NCBI GenBank assembly: GCA_023231475.1
Contig: JALJEE010001598.1
Span: forward strand, 1-56,532
Direction of reading: 5' to 3'
DNA: 56,532 bases
From: Seison nebaliae
Taxonomy: Eukaryota > Rotifera > Pararotatoria > Seisonacea > Seisonidae
Under the pieces are notes generated by a model. That model was not told the origin of the DNA, did no database searches, and saw only the letters and a list, made by a program, of their open reading frames with translations. This document shows positions 34,699 through 46,666 of the stretch, one piece after another. Made by a program: the position numbers and the translations under genes. Each line of letters opens with the position of its first letter. Within the stretch, counting starts at the first letter, position 1.

Positions 34699-37600
34699 TC
34701 AAATATCGATGACGGCGCTATGATATTTATTACCGGTTGATCCTTTCAAAAACTGTTTTATTCCACTTGCTTTCCCGAAAATTAATTTCGTTGCAGGATT
34801 CTCACTCGATAATTTTACGCACGAGGTCGTTGAGGTTTCATTGAGTGGAGTATCGAGACTTTCAATTTTCGCATTTTCAATAATTTCCATTTTTTTCTCT
34901 GAAACGATTATGAAATTACCATGAATGAAATAATGAATAACGATCAGGAATACTTGGACGACGAGATCGTTGTTTATTATCGATTGCAGTATTGGAAATC
35001 GATTCCATCACTTTAGAAGAGAATGATTGTTTGTTTTGTAAACGTTTCTGCCACAATTCCCGGAATTCATGGTCGGAGAATTCAGCGGCATCAGATACCA
35101 CTTCAAGTGTTATACGTTCTTCTTCAAGTGTTTTCGATGTGAGAAATTTTGAGATCATTGTTCGTACGAGAGCACATGGAATTAATTCAGATTCACGTAA
35201 CTCATATTGGCGATCTAACGAACAGGTTAATACAGGTTAAATTTTTAAATATTCTTAAATAACTTAAAAGTTTCAACTCGTCGATTTCTTTCTTATAAAC
35301 ATTTACGGATGATAAATCGGAAGATATTTCCAACCATTTTTTTTCCGATTCCTCTTTTTGTCTCTACAATTTCATTATTCTTCTTCAATTCCCAAATCAT
35401 ACCAACTTTTAATTCATTAATTTCCATTCTTTTATTTTCGATTGTCTTATTCAATTCTCGTTCCACATAAATCTTCCTATCCAAATTTTCATTCAACACA
35501 GCACTCTTACCTAAACAGAATCGATAAAGAAATTTATGAGGATAAATTCCAACCGGATAATATACGAATCGTTTCTTCAAGTTCATTGATGCGATTCTCA
35601 TTCTCATTCATCAATTTATTCCAACGTTCCTTTTCTACTTTGTCATGTATTTTCTTCTTTTCCGCCAAATGCAAAATTGCTGTACTTCGTTCTTCTTTCA
35701 TTAACGCTTCTTTCCTATCATAAAATTTAATTTTTATTAATTTTTTAAAGTATCAAAACTTTATCTCATCCATTCGTTGTTTGAGACTAACAAGTTCTAT
35801 CTCGTAATTTTGACATCTTTTTCGTAACTCATCCTCTCGTTCCGCCTGTTTCAAACCAGTTATATCAAGTTCTGATTCTTTCTCTATCAAATGTTGTTTC
35901 AATCGTTCGAATCGATCTTTCCATTGATCTCTTTCATTTTCTGTTGATTGTAATACTAATAATTTATTGTTAATAATTATACATTTCATTTCATTCCATA
36001 AAGAAATTCAAACATTTTTCTATTTTATTAATTTCTTTCTGTTTCCTCGAAATTTCTTCTTGATCAATCTCAAATATGTTCAAATTAGGAAAATTTAGTT
36101 TTCCACAAAAAATACTAACAAATTCATTATTCAAAAAGTTTTCTAATTCCGGTTCCAATTTACTTAAACGGTTCGAATAGTTCTTTATTTCTTTTTCAAT
36201 CTCTTCATGTTGTGTCATCAAATCTAAATTGAGTTCTGGAATCAAAAACATTCAAATATTTTAAGAGCGATCATTGAAATGGAAACTTCTTTCATCTTCG
36301 TAATTTTGGGATAACTCGAAACATTTCTCCTTACGACTAATGAGTTGTTGAAGATATTTTTCTTTTTCGTCAACTGCGATTTGAATTTCTTCTCCTCTTA
36401 TTTCTAATTGAGTATTCAACTCATCAATTTTGTTCTTCATTTTATGAATCTCATTAAATTTCTCCGATAAAATTTCTCCATTTTTTTCTTAAAAAAAACA
36501 TACATTCATTTAATTGAAATATTTTTAGAAACAAACCAATTTTTTCCAATAATTGCTTATTCCTCGATTGTTCATTTACAATTATTTCCTTATATCTCGC
36601 CTCTTCTTTCGTCAATCTTTCATCGACGTCTTCCACCAATTTTTTGAATTCTCCAACTTTCATCTCTAATGATTGATTCTCGTTTCTAATTCTTTCATTT
36701 TCCTGTTCTTGCGATTCATTCTGTTCAGTTAAATTTGCATTCGTTTTCAATAACTGCTCAATTTTTTCATTCATTTCATTTAACGTTTCTATCGTTTTCT
36801 CTTGAACTTCTTCAATTTTATTTTTTTTTTCTAAAAGTTTCGATTCGTAACATTTCTTCATTTCTTCCTTCTCATGAGATATCTTCTCCAGTTCGAATTG
36901 AATTTTTTCAATATTCTGATGGAACTCGTCGTCAGATCTTCGAGAATCAGTTGCAGATAAATTTTTTATTTCATCCAATTCCGACGAAATTTCGATGTTT
37001 TCTATTTTCATTTTTTCCATTTCAGAATGCAATTCAGATTTCTCTTTTTTAACTTCCTCTAAACTCCCAAGCATCTCAATATTCTCCGTTTCCATTTTTT
37101 TTAAATTGGATACAATTTCACATTTTTCATTCCTCACAAATTCCAATTCTGTTAACATTTCCGATTTTTCTTTCTCCATCTTTTCTAAGTGGGAAGAAAT
37201 TTCACAATTCTCCATATTAAATTCTTCGATCTTAGTTGAAAATTCTGAATTTTCTTTCTTCAAATTTTCCAATTCTATTGAAATTTCAGATTTCTCCATT
37301 TTGAACTTATTTAATTCCCGTTTGCAATTATCTTCTTCCGTTGTGTATTGGTCGAGAAGATTTTTCAATTTGTCATTATCATCGTCCAATTCAGTAATAC
37401 GTTCTTGTTGAGCTTGAACGTCGCTAGTTAATGATTCACAGGTATCGATGAGGATCAGTTTCTCCTTCTCAAATTCTTCTTCGATTTGAACTTGTTGAAT
37501 TTGATATTTATCTTCCAACACGATTCTATTTAATTCCATTTCCTTTAATTTTTCATTAAATTTATTTTCATTTTCCAATAATTCATCTTTCAACAATTTA

Positions 37601-38916
37601 TTCTGATTCGATGTCTCAGTCTCTTCCGCATTTACATTTGACGATTCTTTTAGATGTTTTATTCGATTTTCTAATACTTGAATTTTCTCTTGATGGAATT
37701 GAGAACTGCTCATCAAATTTTCGGAAAGACCTTCATTCTTTTCTAATAATTTCACGTATTTTTCTCGTTCATTTGCCAATGAATCGTTTAGGGACTTATT
37801 CTCTTTATCGAAATGTTCCATACGATTCTTATCTGAAATAGGAAATTTATTATATCGATTAAAACTGAAGGAAAAATTTACATTTGTTATCTAATTCTTC
37901 GTATTGTTCGGTAAGATGCAAATGTTGTGTGGTCAATTTCTCGATAATATGGTTCAAATCGTCTTTTAACTTCTGTTGCTTTTCCATCAATTCATCGTTC
38001 GATCTATTAGAAACGATCAAAATTAATTTTTCGATTTTCCCGACAAGATTTTAAGAGAACTTGAGAGATTCGTTTAATTTGTTTTGTAGATTTTCATTTT
38101 CAATCTTAATGGAGTCGGAATGTTTAATTGATGACAATAAACTTTCATTTTCCTCTTTCAATTCATAAATTTCTGCATTTAATTCATTATCTGTCCGTTC
38201 AACTTCTTCTTTCTTTTTCAACAGTTGTTGTAATCGGAAAATTTCCTCGTTTAATACATCAACTACTTTCGAATTAGATTCATTCAAATCTAAAGTAGTG
38301 TTAGAAGATGTGGGTGAATTATCGACCGAATCAATTCGTCTCCTTTAAAACATGAATAAAATTTCTTTAAAATAGAATGAAAGAACTTTAATTTTTTATT
38401 GAGTTCGAGTAACATCGTTATTCTTTTCTCTCTAGTTCCCATCTTTTTTTTCAAGTCTCTAATTTCAGTGTGGTTCTTCAACAATTCTTCGTCATTTTCA
38501 CTGGTTTGTTGAAGCAAATGTTTCCGAAGTCTTTCAATCTCACTTCCCATCTTCTCAATCTGTTCCTCCTTCTCATAATAATTATGTGATAATGTATTCT
38601 GTTTCTAAATGAATTTTTCATGATAATAATTTGTTCAAAACGAAAACTCTAAACTTCTTTATTTAAATTCGCGATTTCTTCATTTGCCAATCGCAATTTT
38701 TCTTTCAATTCATCGACCTTCAATCAAATTCAAACGAAATATTACTTTAATAATTTTCTAACTTCGATAGTATCAGCATCATCATCCTCATCTGTTGATG
38801 TGAGAAGAAATTAAATTAAAAAAAATTTGTCTCAACTGAAAAGAAAAACCTTTCAATGAGTCGAGAACACGATCGGACATTTGTTTAAGGGAACCGGGTA
38901 TAAAATTTGTAAACAT
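34699..38916 (-). CDS. long coiled-coil golgin, GMAP-210/TRIP11-like
   Basis: About 15 exons; the start is the Met at 38916 (MFTNFIPGSLKQMSDR) and the last exon ends at 34699. I place introns at 38849-38792, 38762-38718, 38654-38599, 38386-38343 and ten more downstream. Almost all of the roughly 1100 residues are heptad-rich coiled coil (Leu/Glu/Lys/Asn). Near the C-terminus the coil ends and a compact block follows: IPCALVRTMISKFLTSKTLE and then VVSDAAEFSDHEFREL. This has the pattern of the GRAB/GRIP Arf-binding domain of GMAP-210-type golgins. The short N-terminal segment could be an amphipathic membrane sensor. Assignment to golgins rests on this end; a generic coiled-coil protein is the alternative. 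Twelve of the fourteen introns begin GTT. Confidence 0.65.
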
Positions 38917-40467
38917 TTTCTTTCAATGTGACCAAACAGGAACAAATAACTACTTTAATTATCAAAAAAGTAATAGAACAATATTTAAAAAAACAACTAA
39001 AGAAAAGAAACTTTTGCGCTCAAGTTATTTAGTGGATTTGATTAAAAAGAAAATTTTGTGTATGTTTCAATTGTTATCTGTCATCCTTCTCATTTGACAA
39101 CGACTTTCTTTGAGAAAAAAAGGAAAAATTATTAGATTACGTAGATTTCGGCAAACGAAAAGTGTTGAGAGAAGGAAAATTGTAAAATAATAAATTTCTT
39201 TCGAATTTTTTATTTGAAAATGAAGCTAGACGATGAGCGATGAGGATCTTCTTATTAATTGAGTAAGCGCAACTGTATTGAACTGGCATTAATAAAGGAA
39301 GAATTAATTGATTACATAATTTCCTCAATCAATACTAGTGCGAATACTCAATTAGAATAAGTGGATAAATGAATTGTGTAAAAGAAGAAAACAAAATATT
39401 TCCCTGATTCTTCTTCGAGATATTTCGATTCTTTTATTTATCTTCCAACGAATCGATTAGACAAATTGAACAGCTGTATTTATATTCCTTTATTCATGTT
39501 GATTGTGAAAAGTGCTTTTCTTCTAATTGACTTCTCTCATACATTTTTTTATCGTTCCTAACATATCAATAATCCGTGACAATTGGAACATTTCTTTCAA
39601 ATTAATGAGTCATTTCTTTCCCTAAATTTATCTAATTCCATAAAATTTCCATCATTTACTTCCCATCGTAAACGTCAATATTGATTTGCGATACATCTGC
39701 TTCAGAACTCCTCAGGATTCAGAACTATCAAATTACAGTTATCTAATAGTGAACGAGAATCAGAGAAAGTAATTGACGACCACGCTAAACAATTTAAATA
39801 AGGAAATATTTTCAAACTTAATATTTATTATCAAACGCCTCCGTATCAATTGTCTCTATCACAAATAATTTACTTTCCAATAATTATTTCTCATTCATTC
39901 CCCCAAACTCATGTTTTCTACAAAGCAATTAATCGCAAATAATTGTTAAACTTATTATGGAATAGAATGCCATTGATTCATTTCTTTAGTTAAACTTAAC
40001 GAAAAGTTGTGATAAATTCAATATTTATTTATAAATCGACTCGGAGATGAACATGCGTTTGAACCCCTAACAGTCTCCCCAATGAACCAAATGACACATG
40101 AGAATCCTAAACTAAAATGAGGTGGCAAACGGAAACTATTTATCTTAAAAATTAGAAATAATATTATGGAAATAAATATTGCTTTTCTTTTCGAGATAAT
40201 CTTGAAAAAATTGAATTAATAACTTGCGAGTTTTTAATACATTTCTCTCCCCAATATCATGACAATAATGACACATATCAATCGTTAAGGTCAATTGTTT
40301 TACAGTTATTTTTTAATAATGAAACTAGTTGTAATGAACGAATTGGGAAATTTTGAATATTTTTCGAAAAGTTCATGGTCGAATGAATGGAATATAAGAA
40401 ATGATAATCAAAAATAATTGAAAATCATATATATAAATTTCCATTTTACCGTTTTCATTCGAATCTA

Positions 40468-40640
40468 GGAGCGGTACTCACTTTATAAAGGAACTCACCC
40501 TCTGGTGAAAGGAACTCACCCATTTCCTCTCCGAAATTGAAAAAAATGGGTGAGTTCCGCTCCGAAATATAAAAAATAGGGTGAGTTCCGCTCCGAAAAT
40601 AGAGAAAAGGGTGAACTGAAACGAGGGTGAGTTCCGCTCG
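40468..40640. repeat. GGGTGAGTTCCGCTC repeat cluster with inverted ends
   Basis: GGGTGAGTTCCGCTC occurs in forward orientation at 40548, 40579 and 40625, with a partial copy at 40609. The reverse complement GGAACTCACCC lies at 40490 and 40511. The left edge (GAGCGGTACTCAC near 40470) is the near-complement of the right edge. The whole thing is a symmetric 170-base block of inverted and tandem copies. Confidence 0.8.
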
Positions 40641-42269
40641 TAACTCTTTTCATTCAATATTTCTTGAAGAAATTCTTAGTTGTTTAAATTTTTCATTTTA
40701 AAAAGAAAATTAAAAGAGAATTGTTTCAATTGATATTAGTTCATTTTGCGCGTCAAATTCGAAAATAAATCAGTCTTATCTTGTTAGTTAAAATTATTTG
40801 AATTGAATTAGATATTGGAAATTCAGATGATATTTGGATTCTTGACACATCCATTTACCAGAGACTCACACCACTGCCACCGATGTATAACTGTGAAAGA
40901 TAAGTCGACCAATGCTGTATCAGAACATTAAATCGGAAAAATAATAAACAAAAATCAAACTTCTTAAACTTCCCCAACGTTTCTGGTAAATATGCCTGAT
41001 TCAGACTTTCTTCTCTTTTTTTGTCAATAATATGTTTAATATAATATTCATACTATCATCTAACTTGTGTCTCCAGTTACCTTCATCGACTCTTTAAATT
41101 ACAATAATTAATTATTATGTTGTAAAGTTAAAAAACAAACTTCTCACCTTCCTTACCGACACCTACTCACGTCCTATGAGTTCCAATCCGACATTTTTGA
41201 TTGACCGAGATGGAACTTTAAATTTCGGTAAGATTTAAGATATGGATGGAAAAATATGAAGCAAACTTCTCGTCTTCCATGGTCCTCACCTAGAGAACGA
41301 AAAACGTTCTATTATCTACGGTGGTGGTTATCCCCATGGGATATTATATCTGAATAATAAAATTAGAACTTATAATACAAATAAAAAATTAATAAAAAAA
41401 CCTAATACAAATACAAATGTTATATTCTGAACTTCTATTTGTCTAAATGACTTATATATAGAAGAACGAAAAGCGCAAAAATTTTCGGTTCGTCCCAAAG
41501 GAAATTTTCGTTTTCGATCGAAATAATTATTTTCTATTTTTTATTTATTTTAATCTTGTCATTTTCAATTCTTCAATTTAAGTTTGACTTATTATTCTTG
41601 AACCTCAAAACGGAACGTCAAAATGGAACATTAGAACTGAACGTCAAAATTACTCTGTTGAAATGAAACTCTAGTATTCTAGTAATTAATTGTTATAAAA
41701 AAGAGGAAAAATTATAAATAATTGGTTTTCTATTAGTTTATTAGTAGATAATAATGGAATTCTTAATTATTTACTATCGATATACTGGGAAAAAACTAAA
41801 AAATCTCTCATTCAGAAATAACTCTGGAAATTGTAAATACAACACATACATGTATGCGTATACGCTCATAAAATAACAATATGATAACACTGTACAACAA
41901 AAAAAAAGTAACGCAAAAATGAAACCTGTTTCTAGATCGGAATTTTCCGTAGATTACAAATATACTAACCAATTTTTTTGGGAGGTCGCAGTTTTTTCAG
42001 GAAAACCAATTTTCTAGTTCTGTGTTATATTTTTTTGAAATCGAAAATTTTACCACTAATATTCAACCTTTTTCATTTATTTTTTATGGAGATAGTAGGA
42101 AATTGAAAATATTTTACACAATCGTTAATAAAGTATTATTTAAGTTTATAATAAGGTTGTCTATTTTTTATTTAAGGTGAAAAAATTTCAAAAAATAGGA
42201 AAATTGAGATTTTTAAAAATTTTAAATAGGTAAAATAAATTTTTCTAAACAGTGTAAGAGAATGTGGAA

Positions 42270-42619
42270 GACGCCGTTGGAAAGATTGTAAAATTCTCTT
42301 CAAGATGACCTATAACTTTGAGACATAGAAGTGCAAAATATGTCTTTTCTTGAAGATATGTCTTGTCTATGAAATATGATTTCGAATTTCCATTAAAAAA
42401 AACAGTCTAAAACTGCAACCCGTTGGCCAGAAAGACGATTTCGTTATTTTTTCGTAATCTTTCAAGTTCGTCGCGATGATGATGCTGCTGTTTTCATTGT
42501 TAAGGATTGTACCGTCATTTATCGTCAGCGTCATTCAAGACACCGTTGGAAAGATTGTTAAATTCTCTTCAAGATGACCTATAACTTTAAGACATAGAAG
42601 TGCAAAATATGTCTTTTCT
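42270..42619. repeat. 81-base direct repeat, two copies 269 bases apart
   Basis: 42270-42350 and 42539-42619 are nearly identical (GACGCCGTTGGAAAGATTGT and following, ending TATGTCTTTTCT), with only a few substitutions. Sequence between them is unrelated. The copies could be ends of a larger element or a local duplication. Confidence 0.8.
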
Positions 42620-42810
42620 GCATGAAAATAAAAAATGTATCTAATTTAATTTTTTCCAATTTTTAAATTTATTTTTTAAAATTGGTTATGAATGATGTCA
42701 ATCCAAGAGTTATCTGCATCCCATGCGTCAGAACTAGTAATGAACGAATCTATTAATCAATTATCTGCCGTTTTTCATCTTTCATCATCTATTCTCTGTA
42801 TTGTTTGAAA

Positions 42811-42966
42811 TTGGGGAAAAAAATCACACGTCAACTTACTTAACTACGTCAACAAGGACAAATAGGAATTATCAAATACCTATATATATGAATACGAATA
42901 TGATAATTCCTATTTGTCCTTGTTCAAAAAATAAAAAGTAAGTTGACGTGTGATTTTTTTCCCCAA
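42811..42966. mobile_element. foldback (MITE-like) element
   Basis: Terminal inverted repeats of 29 bases (42811-42839 and 42938-42966; beginning TTGGGGAAAAAAATCACACG) are perfect. An inner pair (42851-42874 with 42901-42924; core CAAGGACAAATAGGAATTAT) is also perfect. Each side has a short unpaired spacer of 11-13 bases, and the loop is 26 bases. Such perfect arms suggest recent insertion. No open frame inside. Confidence 0.8.
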
Positions 42967-45900
42967 TTTTCAAACTTAACGGATTTACTTAATTTTAATT
43001 TTTTTTTAATGACCACAATAATTAAAAAAGGGGGACGAACTGTCCAAATCCTTACCATGAGGGTGAAAAATCAACCAAATTGGTTTAAAATCCAGAAAAT
43101 TTCACTAAAAACTGTGAAACATGGTGACTAAATCACCAAAATCATATAAAATGGGTGACAAAATGACCATTTTCAAGGTGGCGAAATTACCGATTGCCAA
43201 TAAAAATATTATTGGTGACGAAATCAGATAGATTCCTCCCAAAAGGTCGTCTAGCCAATGATTAGTAACCATCTAGCAAATGTTGGTTTTCGTTATAGTG
43301 TAGGGCCTATACCTAATGTTATTTTCCCACGGAAATGTTCAGTGAATCGTTATAAATTATTCCATTTTTTAGAGAATGAATTATAAATTGCTATAAATGA
43401 AGTGTTAAAAATCAAGAATAGATTGATGAAGAACTGCAACTAAAATGATTTAATTCTTAAGATGTTTTGGGAATTAAATATGGAACTCTAAACATTTTTT
43501 TATTAAGAAAGTAAAATAACTTTTTATTCAATTATGAAATGATCAAGAATTTAAATAACATGCAATTATAAATGAATCTGATTAATTTGTATTATTTCTT
43601 CTCTCAATTTCCTTATCTGTCTGACGAGAGTGTTCTGAGAGTATGGAAGAAGTGAAATCGCTTAAACATTAATGAAGAGGAATATAGAAGTATGAATAAC
43701 GAACTTTCGTTTAACGATAACGAAAAGGAATCGTCACGAATGGAAATAATTGGATAAAAGTTGAAATGGAACACTTTCTTTCGACATATTGTAAATTGTG
43801 ATTCTCTCGTGTCACCTAATTCCATTAGGGAAGAAAAGTATCGAAAGCAAACTCTCTGATTTAATTTTACTGTTTTCGTCGTCAATAATCGATGGGAACT
43901 TCTCTTTTTTGATACGATGAAGCAGAAGAAACAGCACTTGTTGAAGATTTCAATCGAGACATCGAATCGAGATTTGGTTGAACAAAATTCTTTCCTTCTT
44001 CAGATATGTAAGAGAATTTTTGTTGAGGAGGAAGGAACAATTAATTGAGTTCGAATCATAGTATTATCATTTAGTGTTGAATTAGGACCAAGTAGAATTG
44101 GGATGAATAATAATAAGAAATATCTCTCATAATAGATAGCATATGATCGACAATCATAGAATCGGATAAAAGATGAAGTGTTTCTTTTTCATTATATATT
44201 CATTAATCTCTCAAGTAGTTGAATGATTCGACCTTTTTCTCCTGTTTCGTTTGATGCATCCTTTCTTTCAATAAGTTTCATTTCATCAATCGTATGGAAA
44301 AAGCAAATAGAAAAAAATCAAATGATCATAATTCTATTAAGATGATGGGGAATGGGAGTTAGCATTTGAAAGAAAATCGATCATTCAAATATTATTATGG
44401 TGATCTTAAATCTATTATCATCACCATCGTCACCGTCGTCTCATATATTATTCATCGACAAACCAATGGGATAATCTTCTACAGTGACTTGCCAAAAACT
44501 ATGTGAATGGAATGTTATTATTCCTTTTCGCCTGCAATTTCTTCTCTATCGATATGGTGGATTCTAATCGATTTATTATCATATTTTTTCCAGTTATCCT
44601 TATGATAAAGAAGACGAAGAAGAAGAAGAGGAGGAAAGTAGAATATGAATTAATTGTGATGATTCTTCTTCTTTTCTTCTCCTCAAATATTTTCCATTTT
44701 TCATATAATTCTTAAAACCACAAAACGAAAAAAAGAACTAAATTAACAGAATTTCACTCCCCCATTGTATTGGGTGGTCGTCGGGGAACGGTATTCTAAT
44801 CAATTTGAGATAATTCGTTAAAATAGAAAAATAATCTTGTTCCTATCGAATTCTTCTCCTTATCCCACTATTCTTATCCTAACTATTCTCTCGAACTCAA
44901 TTCAATCTCTATCATCCTCATCATCATGGTTCGCGAGGATAAAAGTTGTTATTTATGTTACATTGTTTCGATTGATCCTCGAAACGATTGTTTAGATTCA
45001 TAATAATTTCTTATTTCGGAATCTTTAATCAGGTTATTTGCTAGGAGATTTCAATCTTCACTCTATCCACTTAATCTCTCCACGAGAAGTTTCTCTTCAC
45101 ATTTGTTATTGTGGACATGTCGATTGTTTTACTATACTAACTTCGTTCCATGATTTCCACTGCTTTAAACTTTTCCCCTAACTTCTACCAATTTTTAACT
45201 GGCAGAAGAACTGTAGATTCTCCACGTTTATTTTCGTGGATATTGACTTTCTGTAAATTTTTGGAAACTCTCTAGAAAACACTCAAGTTTAAACGACATT
45301 CGCCCATATATAATATCGGAGAATAATAAGTATAAGTAATGAGTTGATATCAAGAAATTGTTGTCGTGTTGATGGAAGTGTATTATGTGCTCAATTAATC
45401 ATAAAGAAAACGGAGAATTGTATTGTCAAAAAATAATCATTTCCAATGTATCAATCAGAGAAATGATTCGATTAATATCAAATAGCAGATAATATTTATA
45501 GGATTGTTCTCGGGAAGATGATGTCGACGAGAGATTCTTCTCGTCGTCAATACACATGTCGATTAAGTGTTAATCAGTCATAAATGGTCTCATCGTCTTT
45601 GTGAATGGGAGATGGTTTCTTCGTCTTTGCATTCACTTGATGATTAAATGAAGATGAGAGTTGGTGAAAATAATCCTTTAAATAATCATTTATTTCATGT
45701 AATTTGTAAATGAATTAATATGAATAAATTGAAAATGATCAAGATGAGTCATCACTTATTATTATGTTAATTGAAGAAGAAATCGAAGTGTATTTTCAAG
45801 TAGATATCGATTTAAAGAATAAAATTAAGAATGCTAAGTATCGTCATCTTCTTCACTTCCATTCCTCCTCATTCCTTCCTAGTTCTGTCATTTAATTACA

Positions 45901-46666
45901 TTTACATCCATTCCACTTTTCGCCTTCCAGACAACAAATTCTTCAAATGATTAAAAACATCTTCATGCTCTTACGGAGAATTGTTGGGGAGAATTTCTCG
46001 GAGAATGGAGAAGTTTCTATCTATCCATCTCATTCGTGATTTCCTTTTTCACTCAATCCATTACTGTCCACCAATCCACATCAAATTATTTTGATGTTCT
46101 TCTCCGTCTCGTCCTCCTCCTCTCCCTCCAAATCAATTAACGAATTCTCAGAACTTTTTCTAATTAGTTTTCACCTTTTTCCTCTCATTTTTCTTATATT
46201 TACATCCATCGTCACATCGTCGATAATAAATTTCATTTTAATTAGAAAAATCGACCGACGAACATCTTCTTTTTTTATTTCGATCAAATTAGTTTTCTGT
46301 TTTCTTTCCATTCATTCCCTTCTCCTTTCGTTGACACGGACCTCAACTATTAGATTTCAAGCACTATTTACTTCCAAAGAGGCCAATCAAATAAAAGAAA
46401 CAGCCGTCAATTTTTCCTTTATAATTCTCGTGCGATAATCCTGTCGGTCGTATGAAATTACTTCTTCTGTAACATTCAATATCCGTCATGTTCAGCTGAT
46501 GTCAAATACTGATTTCATTCAATACTGTTTCTGACAATTCTTCTTACAATCTCTTATCATTAATTTCATTTCCCGCTGTTTACCATTCTTCCATTTCTTT
46601 CCAGATTCTTCTGCTATTTAATTTCTTGGAAGAAAGATTAAAAGAGAGCAGATATTCTCACATAGA

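Larger units (their letters stand above)
38917..46666. other. 7.7 kb gene-poor stretch with foldback and repeat elements
   Basis: The largest gene-free stretch in the window lies between the divergent golgin and NR2E3 genes. No open frame carries a recognisable domain. It holds the GGGTGAGTTCC repeat cluster (40468-40640), the 81-base direct repeat (42270-42619) and the foldback element (42811-42966), listed separately. The part from 44 to 46.6 kb probably includes the receptor's promoter and 5' UTR. Confidence 0.55.

Noticed and set aside
34872-34938. A 21-base intron near the golgin C-terminus (GTAATTTC ... TTTCAG)
   Set aside because: Removing it gives an immediate stop; a 47-base GTTATT intron with the same acceptor keeps the frame open and fits the other introns.
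36735-37411. Long plus-strand frames of 105 and 138 aa
   Set aside because: They are antisense shadows of the golgin coiled coil (Phe/Ser-rich complement of Glu/Lys codons).
46091-46438. 115-aa frame before NR2E3
   Set aside because: Hydrophobic Ser/Phe/Ile-rich sequence without motif; probably 5' UTR.
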